From contig CAVUZG010000005.1 of the NCBI GenBank assembly GCA_963745945.1, positions 62,001-126,000 on the forward strand: a DNA stretch of 64,000 nucleotides, in the 5' to 3' direction. The notes beneath the pieces were generated by a model that was not told where the DNA came from, searched no databases, and saw only the letters and a list, made by a program, of their open reading frames with translations. Shown piece after piece: positions 1 through 8,136 of the stretch (positions are counted from its first letter, which is position 1; each line of letters opens with the position of its first letter). Both the position numbers and the translations under genes were made by a program. This DNA is from DATFVA01 sp963745945. GTDB lineage: Bacteria; Bacteroidota; Ignavibacteria; Ignavibacteriales; Ignavibacteriaceae.

Positions 1-1
1 C

Positions 2-172
2 GTCATAGCTCACAGGCTTTCAACAATTCAAAGTGCCGATAAAATAATAGTAATGCACAAAGGAGAAATAAGAGAAACAGGAAATCATCAGGAACTACTT
101 GCAAAAAGGGGAATTTATTATAAATTATACCAGCTTCAATATAAAGATCAGGAAATTACGAGAGCAGTTTAA
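2..172 (+). CDS. ABC transporter, C-terminal end (partial)
   Basis: This is the last 56 residues of an ABC transporter nucleotide-binding domain, cut off by the window start. The visible part opens with VIAHRLSTIQSADKIIVM, the H-loop histidine region that follows the Walker B and D-loop. It continues with the usual 'G.I.E.G.H.ELL...G.Y..LY..Q' tail of MsbA-type exporters (ABCB family, fused membrane and ATPase domains). The stop is TAA at 170-172, 35 bases before the next gene. LPS-core genes lie just downstream, which fits a lipid A or multidrug exporter, but the substrate cannot be read from this fragment. Confidence 0.85.
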   Translation, partial: VIAHRLSTIQSADKIIVMHKGEIRETGNHQELLAKRGIYYKLYQLQYKDQEITRAV

Positions 173-207
173 TACCACCATTAAAAATAAATCGGGAGAG
201 TCACATC

Positions 208-1260
208 ATGCCAAAACTAAGATTTATGACGCTTGCCCGCTTCATAATTGAACAGGAGAAACTTCACCCGGAAGCAACAGGTGAATTATCAAACATCTTG
301 CACGATCTTTCACTTGCTGCCAAGGTAATTTCTCTTGAAGTTAATAAAGCCGGGCTGGTTGATATTCTTGGATTTACAGGGGATAACAATGTTCATGGCG
401 AACAGGTAAAAAAACTTGATATGTTTGCACACGATATGCTCTTCAGAGCAATGGATCATGGAGGGCACCTTTGTGTTATGGCATCCGAAGAAGAAGCCGA
501 TATAATGCATATTCCCGGAGAATTTGAACTTGGGAAATATGTATTAATGTTTGATCCGCTGGACGGTTCTTCAAATATTGACGCGAATGTAAGTATAGGA
601 ACTATTTTTTCTATTTACCGCCGGGTTACTCCTGATGGTGGTCCCGGAACTCTTGAAGATCTTCTTCAGCCGGGCTATAAACAGGTTGCTGCTGGATATG
701 TAGTGTATGGTTCCAGTACAATTCTGGTTTATACTGCTGGTCATGGTGTGCATGGGTTCACTCTCGATCCTTCTTTTGGAGAATTTCTTCTTTCTCACGA
801 GGATATTAAAATTCCTAAGAAGGGAAAAATATACAGCATAAATGAAGGGAATTATCTTTATTGGCATCCGGGTCTAAAAAAATATATTAAATATCTTCAG
901 GAATATGATAAACCGACAGAGAGACCGTATTCAACAAGATACATCGGCTCAATGGTCGCAGATATTCACAGAACCCTATTGTACGGTGGAATATTTATGT
1001 ATCCGGCTGATTCACGGCACCCGAATGGAAAACTTCGTTTACTTTATGAATGTAATCCTGTTTCTTTTATAATTGAAGCAGCAGGCGGAAGTGCTTCTAA
1101 CGGGAAACAAAGGATTCTCGATCTTCAACCTGAAAAACTTCATCAAAGGACGCCGATTTTTGCCGGAAGTGAACAGGACGTTCAGAAGGTAGTAGAATTC
1201 ATGGCAGCAGAGGAAAAAGAAGAGAAAGTAAAAGAGGAGCTTTCTACTCAGAAAAATTAA
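208..1260 (+). CDS. fbp: Fructose-1,6-bisphosphatase, class I
   Basis: This 350-residue protein hydrolyses fructose 1,6-bisphosphate to fructose 6-phosphate in cytosolic gluconeogenesis. The class I metal and substrate motif DPLDGSSNID lies near residue 115. The later block YIGSMVADIHRTLLYGGIFMYPAD and the C-terminal KLRLLYECNPVSFIIEAAGG are both diagnostic of the FBPase I/SBPase fold. The length is normal for the family. A GGGAGAG ribosome site precedes the ATG. The last 20 residues are a charged lysine/glutamate tail that looks non-conserved. The gene ends 5 bases before the convergent gene at 1266. Confidence 0.96.
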   Translation: MPKLRFMTLARFIIEQEKLHPEATGELSNILHDLSLAAKVISLEVNKAGLVDILGFTGDNNVHGEQVKKLDMFAHDMLFRAMDHGGHLCVMASEEEADIMHIPGEFELGKYVLMFDPLDGSSNIDANVSIGTIFSIYRRVTPDGGPGTLEDLLQPGYKQVAAGYVVYGSSTILVYTAGHGVHGFTLDPSFGEFLLSHEDIKIPKKGKIYSINEGNYLYWHPGLKKYIKYLQEYDKPTERPYSTRYIGSMVADIHRTLLYGGIFMYPADSRHPNGKLRLLYECNPVSFIIEAAGGSASNGKQRILDLQPEKLHQRTPIFAGSEQDVQKVVEFMAAEEKEEKVKEELSTQKN

Positions 1261-1265
1261 ACTTA

Positions 1266-1532
1266 TTATTTCTTTATTTTTTCTAATTCACTACTGATTT
1301 TTGAAGCTAACTCTTCGGGAGTAATTCCATCGAGAACCAGCTTATTGGTTTTCACTATTACTTCCGGCGAGTCTCCTTCCCCCATCATATGTTTATAAAG
1401 ACAGAAGCCAAGCCTGTTCCTGTCATTTATAATCGGAAGGTATTGCTTCAATCCATCAACAATATTATATACCTGTTTTTCAACAGAATCATCAGGAAAT
1501 TGATTTGTTCCTGGAGATTGCAAAGTTGTCAT
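1266..1532 (-). CDS. Small conserved hypothetical protein
   Basis: The protein has 88 residues when started at the internal ATG at 1532, which follows a GAAGGGA ribosome site at good spacing. The longer frame to 1586 would add a hydrophobic leader without a better start. The body (VDGLKQYLPIINDRNRLGFCLYKHMM, then an amphipathic C-terminal helix SKISSELEKIKK) is soluble and mostly helical. No catalytic motif is visible and I do not recognise the family. It converges with fbp and stands alone. The codon pattern looks like a real gene, but the function is unknown. Confidence 0.6.
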   Translation of the reverse strand: MTTLQSPGTNQFPDDSVEKQVYNIVDGLKQYLPIINDRNRLGFCLYKHMMGEGDSPEVIVKTNKLVLDGITPEELASKISSELEKIKK

Positions 1533-1644
1533 TAAAATTCCCTTCATTTGACTGCTAAAAATAAACAGAAGTACGAAAAACGACAAATGAATTTATCATT
1601 TATTGTTTCAGTCGTTGCGGTTTTTAATTAAATTTAATGCCTGA

Positions 1645-2658
1645 ATGAATAAAGAAAACGAGATACTGAACCTTTCAGTTAAAAAGATTCTGATTATAAG
1701 ACTTAGTTCTCTGGGAGATATACTTCTAACTACTCCTTTTATAAGAAGTCTGAAAAACAAGCATCAATCTGTGCAACTGGATTTTATTTTAAAAAAGCAT
1801 TACCAGGACGCACTAAAATTCAATCCCCACATAACAAATCTTTTTTTATACGATACTCCAAAAGAAAATATTTCAATCCTGATCTCAGAATTGAAAAAAG
1901 AAAAATATGATCTTATCATCGACTTACAGAATAATTTCCGTTCGGCAGAGATAGTTAAATCTCTAAAAATCAAAACATTAAAATTCAATAAAAGATCGTT
2001 TGATAAATTTCTTCTGGTAAACTTTAAAATAAACCGGTTACAGGATGCACCTTCGATTCCTGAAAGGTATTCGTTAACTATTCCGGATTTTAAATTAGAC
2101 GATGAAGGTCTGGAACTTTATACAAAAAATAATTCTTCTGATTTATTAAACGGAAAAGAAAAAATAATAGGTTTCGTTCCGGGTTCAAGACACTTTACAA
2201 AAAAGTGGCCGAAAGAGTATTATGAAAAACTTGGGACTTTCCTTACAAAATCCGGCTATACAATTGCTCTTTTGGGGGGCAAAGATGATCTTGCAATCTG
2301 TCATGAAATCTCAGAAAAAATTGTCGGTTCAATTAATCTTTGTAATCAGGATGATCTTTTGCAAACGTGCGCTGATATGAAGGAGTGTAAAGTTATAGTT
2401 TGTAATGATTCAGGTTTGATGCATGCTGCCTGCGCAATGAATATTCCGGTACTGGCTTTTTTCGGTTCAACTGTTAAAGAATTCGGGTTCTTTCCCTATA
2501 AAAACAGCAATTTAATTTTAGAAAACAATTCTCTATCTTGCAGACCTTGTTCACACATAGGAAGAGAAACTTGTCCAAAAGGACATTTCAGGTGTATGCT
2601 GGATATCTTGCCTGAGAAAGCATTTAAAGCAATTAATACTCTAATTGAAAACAGATGA
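1645..2658 (+). CDS. LPS heptosyltransferase, glycosyltransferase family 9
   Basis: A 337-residue GT9 protein of the ADP-heptose:LPS heptosyltransferase group (WaaC/WaaF/WaaQ), which adds heptose to the inner core of LPS at the inner membrane. The N-terminal 'IIRLSSLGDILLTTPFIRSL' (about residues 17-36) is the hallmark motif. Near residue 175 the GFVPGSRHFTKKWP block gives the acceptor/donor cleft. The C-terminal CNDSGLMHAACAMNIPVLAFFGST block is the nucleotide-sugar site. The stop codon overlaps the start of waaA by four bases (ATGA), so the two are translationally coupled. The exact position in the core (Hep I, II or III) cannot be decided here. Confidence 0.88.
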   Translation: MNKENEILNLSVKKILIIRLSSLGDILLTTPFIRSLKNKHQSVQLDFILKKHYQDALKFNPHITNLFLYDTPKENISILISELKKEKYDLIIDLQNNFRSAEIVKSLKIKTLKFNKRSFDKFLLVNFKINRLQDAPSIPERYSLTIPDFKLDDEGLELYTKNNSSDLLNGKEKIIGFVPGSRHFTKKWPKEYYEKLGTFLTKSGYTIALLGGKDDLAICHEISEKIVGSINLCNQDDLLQTCADMKECKVIVCNDSGLMHAACAMNIPVLAFFGSTVKEFGFFPYKNSNLILENNSLSCRPCSHIGRETCPKGHFRCMLDILPEKAFKAINTLIENR

Positions 2659-3932
2659 AATCTATCTGGAAATTATTTTATAATTATTTAATTATTCCGC
2701 CACTTTATATTTTTCTTCAATTAGGATCTTTATTTAATTCAAAGATTAAAAGAGGGATCAGGGGAAGAAAAAGGATATTCGAAGAATTAATACTTAATGC
2801 AGCTTCTCTTGATAAATCCAGGAAATTAATATGGTTTCATTCCTCCTCACTTGGTGAATTTGAGCAGGCGAAACCAATAATACAGGAATTGAAAAAGGAT
2901 AATAAAATAAATATACTTATTACTTTTTTTTCACCCTCAGGATATGAAAACTCACGTAAGTATCCCTATGCTGATCTTGTTTCTTATCTTCCGTTCGATA
3001 GCAAAGCGTATGCAGATAGATTTATTTCTATTATCCGCCCTGATCTGGCCATTCTTATGAGGTATGATATCTGGCCGAATCACATATGGGCTTTAAAAAG
3101 GAGAAACATTCCATGCTTTATAGTTGATGCAACTATGAAAACAAATTCTCCCAGAAAGATTCCGGTTATTAAAAATTTTCATAAGGTTTTATTTAAGGAT
3201 ATTACAAGAATATTGACCGTATCGGATTCTGACGTTGACGGCTTTAAAGGTTTTAAAATAGAATCTGACAAGCTGACTGCAGTAGGAGACACAAGATTTG
3301 ACCGGGTGTATGAGAAAAGTATAGCGGCAAAAGGTAAAAACATCATTCGTGAAAACCTTTTGCAGGATAAAAAAATATTTGTAGCCGGAAGTACCTGGGA
3401 TATGGATGAGAATGTAATTCTTCCTGCGTTTGTTAAGCTTAGTAAATATGATAAGGATGTTATCCTGATACTTGTACCGCATGAGCCGACAATTGAAAAT
3501 CTGGAAAGAATTGAGAACGAACTTTCCGGAACAATGAAAACTATTCGTTTTTCTCATCTTAATTCATATAAAGATGAAAGAATTATTATTGTTGATTCGA
3601 TCGGGATACTTCTAACACTGTATGCTTACGGTGATCTTGCATTTGTTGGTGGCAGCTTCAAACAAAATATTCACAATGTGCTGGAAGCGGCTGTTTATGG
3701 TATACCTGTGTTTTTTGGTCCAAGAATTGAAAATTCCCAGGAATCAAAAGAATTACTGAAAAGGGGAGGAGCTGTTTTAATAAAAAATAAAAGAGAAGCT
3801 TACAGGCAGTTACGCACGTACTTCTTAAATGATGAATTGAGAAATGAAAGGGGCAGAATCGCGTCTGATTATGTGAAAGAAAACCTCGGTGCAACCAAAA
3901 AAATCCTTAAAGAAATTTATAAAGAGATTTAA
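2655..3932 (+). CDS. waaA: 3-deoxy-D-manno-octulosonic acid (Kdo) transferase
   Basis: A 425-residue GT30 enzyme that transfers Kdo from CMP-Kdo to the lipid A precursor; it is also called kdtA. The N-terminus carries a membrane-anchoring helix (YNYLIIPPLYIFLQLGSLF). The conserved IWFHSSSLGEFEQAKPII block (about residue 58) includes the catalytic glutamate of this family. YLPFD, 'RPDLAILMRYDIWPNHIW' and the late 'AFVGGSFKQNIHNVLEAAVYGIPVFFGP' block complete the CMP-Kdo site. It overlaps the heptosyltransferase stop. The organism therefore makes a Kdo-containing lipopolysaccharide. The length is normal. Confidence 0.93.
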   Translation: MKSIWKLFYNYLIIPPLYIFLQLGSLFNSKIKRGIRGRKRIFEELILNAASLDKSRKLIWFHSSSLGEFEQAKPIIQELKKDNKINILITFFSPSGYENSRKYPYADLVSYLPFDSKAYADRFISIIRPDLAILMRYDIWPNHIWALKRRNIPCFIVDATMKTNSPRKIPVIKNFHKVLFKDITRILTVSDSDVDGFKGFKIESDKLTAVGDTRFDRVYEKSIAAKGKNIIRENLLQDKKIFVAGSTWDMDENVILPAFVKLSKYDKDVILILVPHEPTIENLERIENELSGTMKTIRFSHLNSYKDERIIIVDSIGILLTLYAYGDLAFVGGSFKQNIHNVLEAAVYGIPVFFGPRIENSQESKELLKRGGAVLIKNKREAYRQLRTYFLNDELRNERGRIASDYVKENLGATKKILKEIYKEI

Positions 3933-4064
3933 ATAGATAATAACTTTCCGAAGTTTACACTTATTATTTTTACCCTGGGATATTATTTTCAATCAAAACT
4001 GAAAATCATAAATTAAAGATTCTTCACTGCCTGAACGTATAGCGAGAGAAACAAACAAAAATTA

Positions 4065-4580
4065 CTAACTTCCAAGATATCTCTCCTTCAATATTTTTAT
4101 ATGATGCAATTCATGTCCGGCAATGATAAACATAAATGCACGGACTGTATTAGTATAGTTATTCGCTATACCTTTTTTCATCATAGTTTCATCATCAAAG
4201 GATTTAAATAAAGTTATATCCGCATTTCTTAAACTTAGCAGTTCCTCTGAAAGGCTAGAAAGTGAACGTTTATTAAAATCAGCAGCATTTACATAATCAT
4301 CCTGCTCAAATGCCGGGAGCGATTTTTGTTCTCCTCTGGCGATGCACATAGCCCGGTAAGCCATTACACGTTCAACATCAGCCATATGCCCAAGCACTTC
4401 TTTAATGCTCCATTTTCCCTGATCATAAGCATAGTTCCCCTTTTCTTCGGAGATGGATTTTATTAGTGATTGTAAATTATCTCTGCCTTCTTCAAGAAGT
4501 TTGATGATGTTATCGTGAGGAATATTTTTCATATATCCGGAATAAAATTCTGCATACTCATCAGGTTTTGGTAGATTCAT
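4065..4580 (-). CDS. DinB family metal-binding protein
   Basis: A 171-residue four-helix-bundle protein of the DinB/YfiT superfamily. The three expected metal-ligand histidines are visible. One is in 'IKEVLGHMADVERVMAYRAM' (about residue 65) and two are in the C-terminal 'FIIAGHELHHIKILKERY' helix. Members act as thiol-dependent transferases or are damage-induced proteins of unknown role. The specific substrate cannot be inferred. It is followed on the same strand by the isoaspartyl peptidase gene upstream (24-base gap), so it is probably the last gene of that small unit. Confidence 0.82.
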   Translation of the reverse strand: MNLPKPDEYAEFYSGYMKNIPHDNIIKLLEEGRDNLQSLIKSISEEKGNYAYDQGKWSIKEVLGHMADVERVMAYRAMCIARGEQKSLPAFEQDDYVNAADFNKRSLSSLSEELLSLRNADITLFKSFDDETMMKKGIANNYTNTVRAFMFIIAGHELHHIKILKERYLGS

Positions 4581-4603
4581 ATTAATCCTTTAATTGCTTT
4601 TTG

Positions 4604-5557
4604 TTATTGCCAGACCTTAACTTCAAACAGTCCCTTTGAATTGGCAACGCCTCTCAGCATTCCATTTGTATTAAAAGGCATCGCAAAGTTTCCATCTTTA
4701 TCAACAGATATAAGACCGCCGGTGTTTTCTCCAAGTGTTTTATAAATTAATTCATCTGCTGCATCTTTTAAGGACATGTTTTTATAATCCATCAAAGCAG
4801 AAACATTAAAGGCTATATTATTTTTTATAAATAATTCACCTTCACCAGTGCAGGAGACTGCGCAGGTTTTATTATTAGCATAGGTCCCTGCTCCAATAAT
4901 AGGAGAGTCGCCAACTCTTCCCGGCATTTTGTAACCTGTGCCGCCAGTAGAAGTGCCAGCTGCAAGATTTCCGAATTTATCAAGAGCAACACATCCAACT
5001 GTACCGTGTTTTGAGTTTTTTATCTTTTCAAATTGTTCGAGTCTTCCTGGAGTATCAAAATATTTATTTTCAACATAATCTACATTCATTTGTTTTCCAA
5101 AATCATCAGCACCTTCTCCGCAAAGCAGAACGTGTTTTGTCTTTTCCATAACAAGTCTTGCCAGTGAAACAGGATTTTTAATATGTTTTACGCCGGCTAC
5201 CGCACCGCAGGATAAATCTTTTCCGTTCATTATAGAAGCATCCAGTTCGTGCTTTCCTTCCGAAGTAAAAACTGCACCTTTGCCCGCGTTAAATTTGGGA
5301 TCATCTTCCAGGTAGTTTATAACTTTTTCTACTGCATCAATACTTCTGCCCCCGTTTTCAAGGATTTTCTGCCCGATAGACAAAGCTTCTTTCAGAGAAT
5401 TCATATACTCATTTTTTAATGAATCATTAAATGATTTATCAAAAGTTCCGGCGCCGCCGTGAATTACAATTGTATAATTTTTTTTAGTTTGTCCATTTAT
5501 CGTACTAATTGAAAATGCTAAGATTAAACAAGTTAAAATTGTAGTTAAGTATTTCAT
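4604..5557 (-). CDS. Isoaspartyl peptidase / L-asparaginase (Ntn hydrolase), exported
   Basis: A 317-residue plant-type asparaginase. Residues 1-22 form a signal peptide (TTILTCLILAFSISTING), so the enzyme is periplasmic. The proenzyme is expected to cleave itself before the nucleophile threonine in KHGTVGCVALDKFGN (Thr at about residue 186). The substrate-binding GTSTGG and GRVGDSPIIGAGTYA blocks follow. The family hydrolyses beta-aspartyl dipeptides and L-asparagine. The length fits the family plus the leader. It lies 17 bases downstream of the Nudix gene on the same strand. Confidence 0.9.
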   Translation of the reverse strand: MKYLTTILTCLILAFSISTINGQTKKNYTIVIHGGAGTFDKSFNDSLKNEYMNSLKEALSIGQKILENGGRSIDAVEKVINYLEDDPKFNAGKGAVFTSEGKHELDASIMNGKDLSCGAVAGVKHIKNPVSLARLVMEKTKHVLLCGEGADDFGKQMNVDYVENKYFDTPGRLEQFEKIKNSKHGTVGCVALDKFGNLAAGTSTGGTGYKMPGRVGDSPIIGAGTYANNKTCAVSCTGEGELFIKNNIAFNVSALMDYKNMSLKDAADELIYKTLGENTGGLISVDKDGNFAMPFNTNGMLRGVANSKGLFEVKVWQ

Positions 5558-5574
5558 AATTATACCCTGAAAAA

Positions 5575-6048
5575 TTATTTATCAGAATGATTGAGATGTT
5601 CCAAAAGTCTTTCAATAAAAACATGTTGAGCCGAATACATGTTTATTCTGGCCTCATTCACCGTAAAAAATTTCCCGGTATCCACCTCGGGAAACTTCTG
5701 CTTTTTACCTGAATGCGGCGGCCATTCCATTTCAAAAGTATTACAAACTATATCAATATGATCTGAACTATCAGTTTCAAAGGCCCACGCATGAACAATT
5801 TTATTATTGTTCTGTGTTGCAGTTCCCAGTGAAATATAATTCCCTCTTGATTCAATGCCGGTTTCTTCTTCAAATTCTCTTATTGCAGTCTGAAGCAGTT
5901 CTTCATTCTCTTCTACCAGACCTTTGGGAATTCCCCAGTAGCCTTCATCTTTGTTTTCGAAAAAAGGACCTCCGGGATGAACAAGAAAAATCTTAATTCC
6001 GTCCCCCGATTTGTGAAACATCATTAACCCTGCGCTGTGAACCGGCAT
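5575..6048 (-). CDS. Nudix hydrolase
   Basis: A 157-residue Nudix-fold pyrophosphohydrolase. The Nudix box is complete: GLVEENEELLQ followed by TAIREFEEETGIE (G-x5-E-x7-REUxEExGU), around residues 43-65. The N-terminal 'MPVHSAGLMMFHK...FLVHPGGPFFENKDEGYWGIPKG' resembles the NTP pyrophosphohydrolase/MutT-like members that prefer dinucleoside polyphosphates or small nucleotide substrates. The exact substrate is not predictable. It lies immediately upstream of the isoaspartyl peptidase gene and may be co-transcribed with it. Confidence 0.88.
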   Translation of the reverse strand: MPVHSAGLMMFHKSGDGIKIFLVHPGGPFFENKDEGYWGIPKGLVEENEELLQTAIREFEEETGIESRGNYISLGTATQNNNKIVHAWAFETDSSDHIDIVCNTFEMEWPPHSGKKQKFPEVDTGKFFTVNEARINMYSAQHVFIERLLEHLNHSDK

Positions 6049-6160
6049 AATTCTCCATAAGTTTTCAAATTTGGTCTCAATTTATTTTATTTAAAAGGAA
6101 GTTTAAAGGAATAGAAGAGAAATATTTTCATAATCAATAATTAAAAAGGATCATCTGAAA

Positions 6161-6793
6161 TTAGTATTTTTTCAAAACCACTTCCGCAAGTAAAAATGAT
6201 TTCCCATTTACTAATTTTCTTTGTTCGCTCCATTTGATACAAAAGCCCGATTCATTAAGTTCTTTTTCAAATTCATCAACCGTAATAAGGCTGATGTAAG
6301 GACCGAGTTTCTCCAAAGATTTATATTTTGATTTAGAAACTTTACTTTGATTCTCATCCGGCAGCTGGATTATTGAGAATAGAATCGAAGATTCTTTCAT
6401 CATATTCTTTATTTTAGTTAATGCTGAACTCAGATTAACATATTCAAAAAGCAAAGCGACAAAAATCAAATCAAACTTGTTTTTATTGGAGTTATAGTTC
6501 AGGAAATCAGTATTAACAATTTCTAATTTTCTCTCACCTGGAAATCTGTTACCAAGGATATTTAAAAATTCAGGGTTAATATCCAGAGCAGTGATTTTTT
6601 CTATTTTATTCCAATCAATATGTTCAAATCCATTTCCAATCGTACATCCCGGAACAAATATAAATTCACTATTATGCTTTTGTATTAAATGCCTGAAGCA
6701 TTCATTAATCAGTGCATACTGCCCGACTTCGCTACTGCTCATATGATTAACATAATCTGAAATGTCTATATCAAGCCAGGGGTTTGATTCCAT
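6161..6793 (-). CDS. Class I SAM-dependent methyltransferase
   Basis: A 210-residue Rossmann-fold methyltransferase. Motif I is degenerate (FIFVPGCTIGNGFEHI, about residue 45). An acidic motif II follows in ITALDINPEFL. The motif IV region FDLIFVALLFEYVNLSSALTKI is typical of small-molecule methyltransferases. The C-terminal half holds the usual 'ESGFCIKWSEQRKLVNGKSFLLAEVVLKK' strand. The start ATG follows the ribosome site AAGGGA, which lies directly on the stop of the broken VOC remnant upstream. The substrate is unknown. Confidence 0.8.
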   Translation of the reverse strand: MESNPWLDIDISDYVNHMSSSEVGQYALINECFRHLIQKHNSEFIFVPGCTIGNGFEHIDWNKIEKITALDINPEFLNILGNRFPGERKLEIVNTDFLNYNSNKNKFDLIFVALLFEYVNLSSALTKIKNMMKESSILFSIIQLPDENQSKVSKSKYKSLEKLGPYISLITVDEFEKELNESGFCIKWSEQRKLVNGKSFLLAEVVLKKY

Positions 6794-6798
6794 TTCCC

Positions 6799-6954
6799 TT
6801 ATCTTTCAAATTTAAAATGTGTATCCAATCCTAATTCCCCGATATTAAAACCAACATAATACGGTTGGTCAAAGTAAGGTTTATAGCCAGAAACAGAAGT
6901 ATACCAATGTTTTGCTTTTTCAATATCATCAACAAGAAATATTATTTTGCGAAT
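6799..6954 (-). pseudogene. Remnant of a VOC/glyoxalase-family gene
   Basis: The frame reads KIIFLVDDIEKAKHWYTSVSGYKPYFDQPYYVGFNIGELGLDTH and then stops after a few residues. This is the N-terminal beta-alpha-beta module of a VOC (vicinal oxygen chelate) protein, such as a glyoxalase or resistance protein. The family needs about 110-130 residues and two such modules. There is no start codon of its own, because the frame opens inside the 3' end of sugE. The second half is missing and the methyltransferase start follows at once. I read it as a decayed fragment left by a deletion. Confidence 0.65.
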
Positions 6955-7259
6955 ACTCTTAAACCTGTTATTCCAATAATAATCAGGAAAATAAAAATAA
7001 GTCTCACAAATTCTTTGGATTCTCCAAACAGAATTATACCAAGTATTGCAGTTCCAACTGCGCCTATGCCTGTCCAAACAGCATAAGCAGTTCCCACAGG
7101 TAATTCTTTAAGTGAATAAGCAAGTAAACCCATACTTATTAAAATGCTTGCAAAGGTAAAAACGCTGGGCCAGAATTTTGTGAAACCCTGAGAATATTTC
7201 ATTCCAATTGCCCAGGCCGTTTCAAAAAGACCGGCAACAAAGAGAATTAACCACGCCAT
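6942..7259 (-). CDS. sugE: Small multidrug resistance protein, SugE/Gdx guanidinium exporter type
   Basis: A 105-residue four-helix SMR transporter of the inner membrane. The essential glutamate is in GLFETAWAIGMKYS (Glu13). The SugE/Gdx-type signature LPVGTAYAVWTGIGAVGTAILGIILFGES is intact. Gdx proteins export guanidinium in exchange for protons; polyaromatic-cation exporters such as EmrE look different in the helix 1 and loop regions. The length is exact for the family. No ykkC-type guanidine riboswitch was recognised upstream, where the gap to the AHSA1-like gene is only 26 bases. Confidence 0.88.
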   Translation of the reverse strand: MAWLILFVAGLFETAWAIGMKYSQGFTKFWPSVFTFASILISMGLLAYSLKELPVGTAYAVWTGIGAVGTAILGIILFGESKEFVRLIFIFLIIIGITGLRVFAK

Positions 7260-7285
7260 ATTTCTCCATAGATTTTAATTGTAAA

Positions 7286-7780
7286 TCAATCAAACTTCGG
7301 GGGATTATTCCAGTCGACAGGTCCCACTTCAAACCTGTACTGCAGTCTGGGCAGCACAACTTTTTTCCATGCGTACTCAAAATACTTGAACGCTTTATCC
7401 CATTCTTCTCCATTACCCCAGCCGTCGTGATGAAATAACAACTTAGTTTTTCCCCCAGGCACAGGAATAAATTTTAAAAAAACATGTGTACGTTCACCAC
7501 GAACTTTTTTTAATTCGGGTGGAGCATTCCAGGTAAATGACAACATTCTATTTTTCTGAAATGAAAGTACAACATTTCCTTCTCCACCCCTGGAACCTTC
7601 ATCATTCTTCGGAAGAAAAAATATTTCGTAAGGTCCCATTACTTCCATTTTAATATTACAGTCCGGAGCAAAAAATGATTGTATACCTTCCTTTGTTGTC
7701 CATGCTCTGTAAACTTCTTCAATGTGAGCCTTGACAGTCAATTCGGCAGTAATCGCTTTATGGAATTTCATTGAATTCAT
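7286..7780 (-). CDS. SRPBCC / AHSA1-like START-fold protein
   Basis: A 164-residue protein of the AHSA1 (activator of Hsp90 ATPase homologue 1-like) group of the SRPBCC fold. Evidence is the N-terminal 'ITAELTVKAHIEEVYRAWTTKEGIQSFFAPDCNIKMEVMGPYEIFF', the central 'LSFTWNAPPELKKVRGERTHVFLKF', and the C-terminal WDKAFKYFEYAWKKVVLPRLQYRF helix. Such proteins bind small hydrophobic ligands, but the ligand is unknown. The stop side is next to sugE. The start overlaps the YbbR-containing frame by four bases, so it is likely the next gene in that operon. Confidence 0.82.
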   Translation of the reverse strand: MNSMKFHKAITAELTVKAHIEEVYRAWTTKEGIQSFFAPDCNIKMEVMGPYEIFFLPKNDEGSRGGEGNVVLSFQKNRMLSFTWNAPPELKKVRGERTHVFLKFIPVPGGKTKLLFHHDGWGNGEEWDKAFKYFEYAWKKVVLPRLQYRFEVGPVDWNNPPKFD

Positions 7781-8136
7781 TTGTTAGTCTTTTTTACTTT
7801 AATGTTAACCTCAACTTCTTTGTCTTCGTCCGGGGAGAGTTTCAGTTTCTTAGGAATAATTAACTCAGCTTTAAGTATTGCTGATTCTGTTATCTTGCTT
7901 AAATCTACAGGTTCAGTGGTGATTAATTTTGGCAAATTATTTCCTTCCTTAGGTGCGATTAAGTGAACATTATCCGGAACAGTTGAAATAGAAATAAGCT
8001 TAAGTTTCGCTTCAAGTTTACCTTTAGTCTGCACTTTGACCGGCAAAGAAATTATTTTAGTAGCAACAGCATTAACATTTATTTTGTTCGGCTCTATATC
8101 ATAAAGTGATAGTCCTGAAGGCAGCTCTGATTTCAT
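7777..8136 (-). CDS. YbbR-domain C-terminal part of the CdaA-YbbR protein (frameshifted fragment)
   Basis: A 119-residue frame continuing the YbbR part of the gene at 8099-9223 in another reading frame. The upstream frame ends ...NEYDLTEDEI then diverges. This frame picks up ELPSGLSLYDIEPNKINVNAVATK, which is the normal end of a YbbR repeat, followed by a second YbbR-like beta domain (LKLISISTVPDNVHLIAP...). The two frames overlap by 38 bases and are one nucleotide out of step. I read them as one gene with a frameshift near 8118, either biological or from assembly. YbbR domains sit outside the membrane and regulate the linked diadenylate cyclase. Confidence 0.75.
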   Translation of the reverse strand: MKSELPSGLSLYDIEPNKINVNAVATKIISLPVKVQTKGKLEAKLKLISISTVPDNVHLIAPKEGNNLPKLITTEPVDLSKITESAILKAELIIPKKLKLSPDEDKEVEVNIKVKKTNK

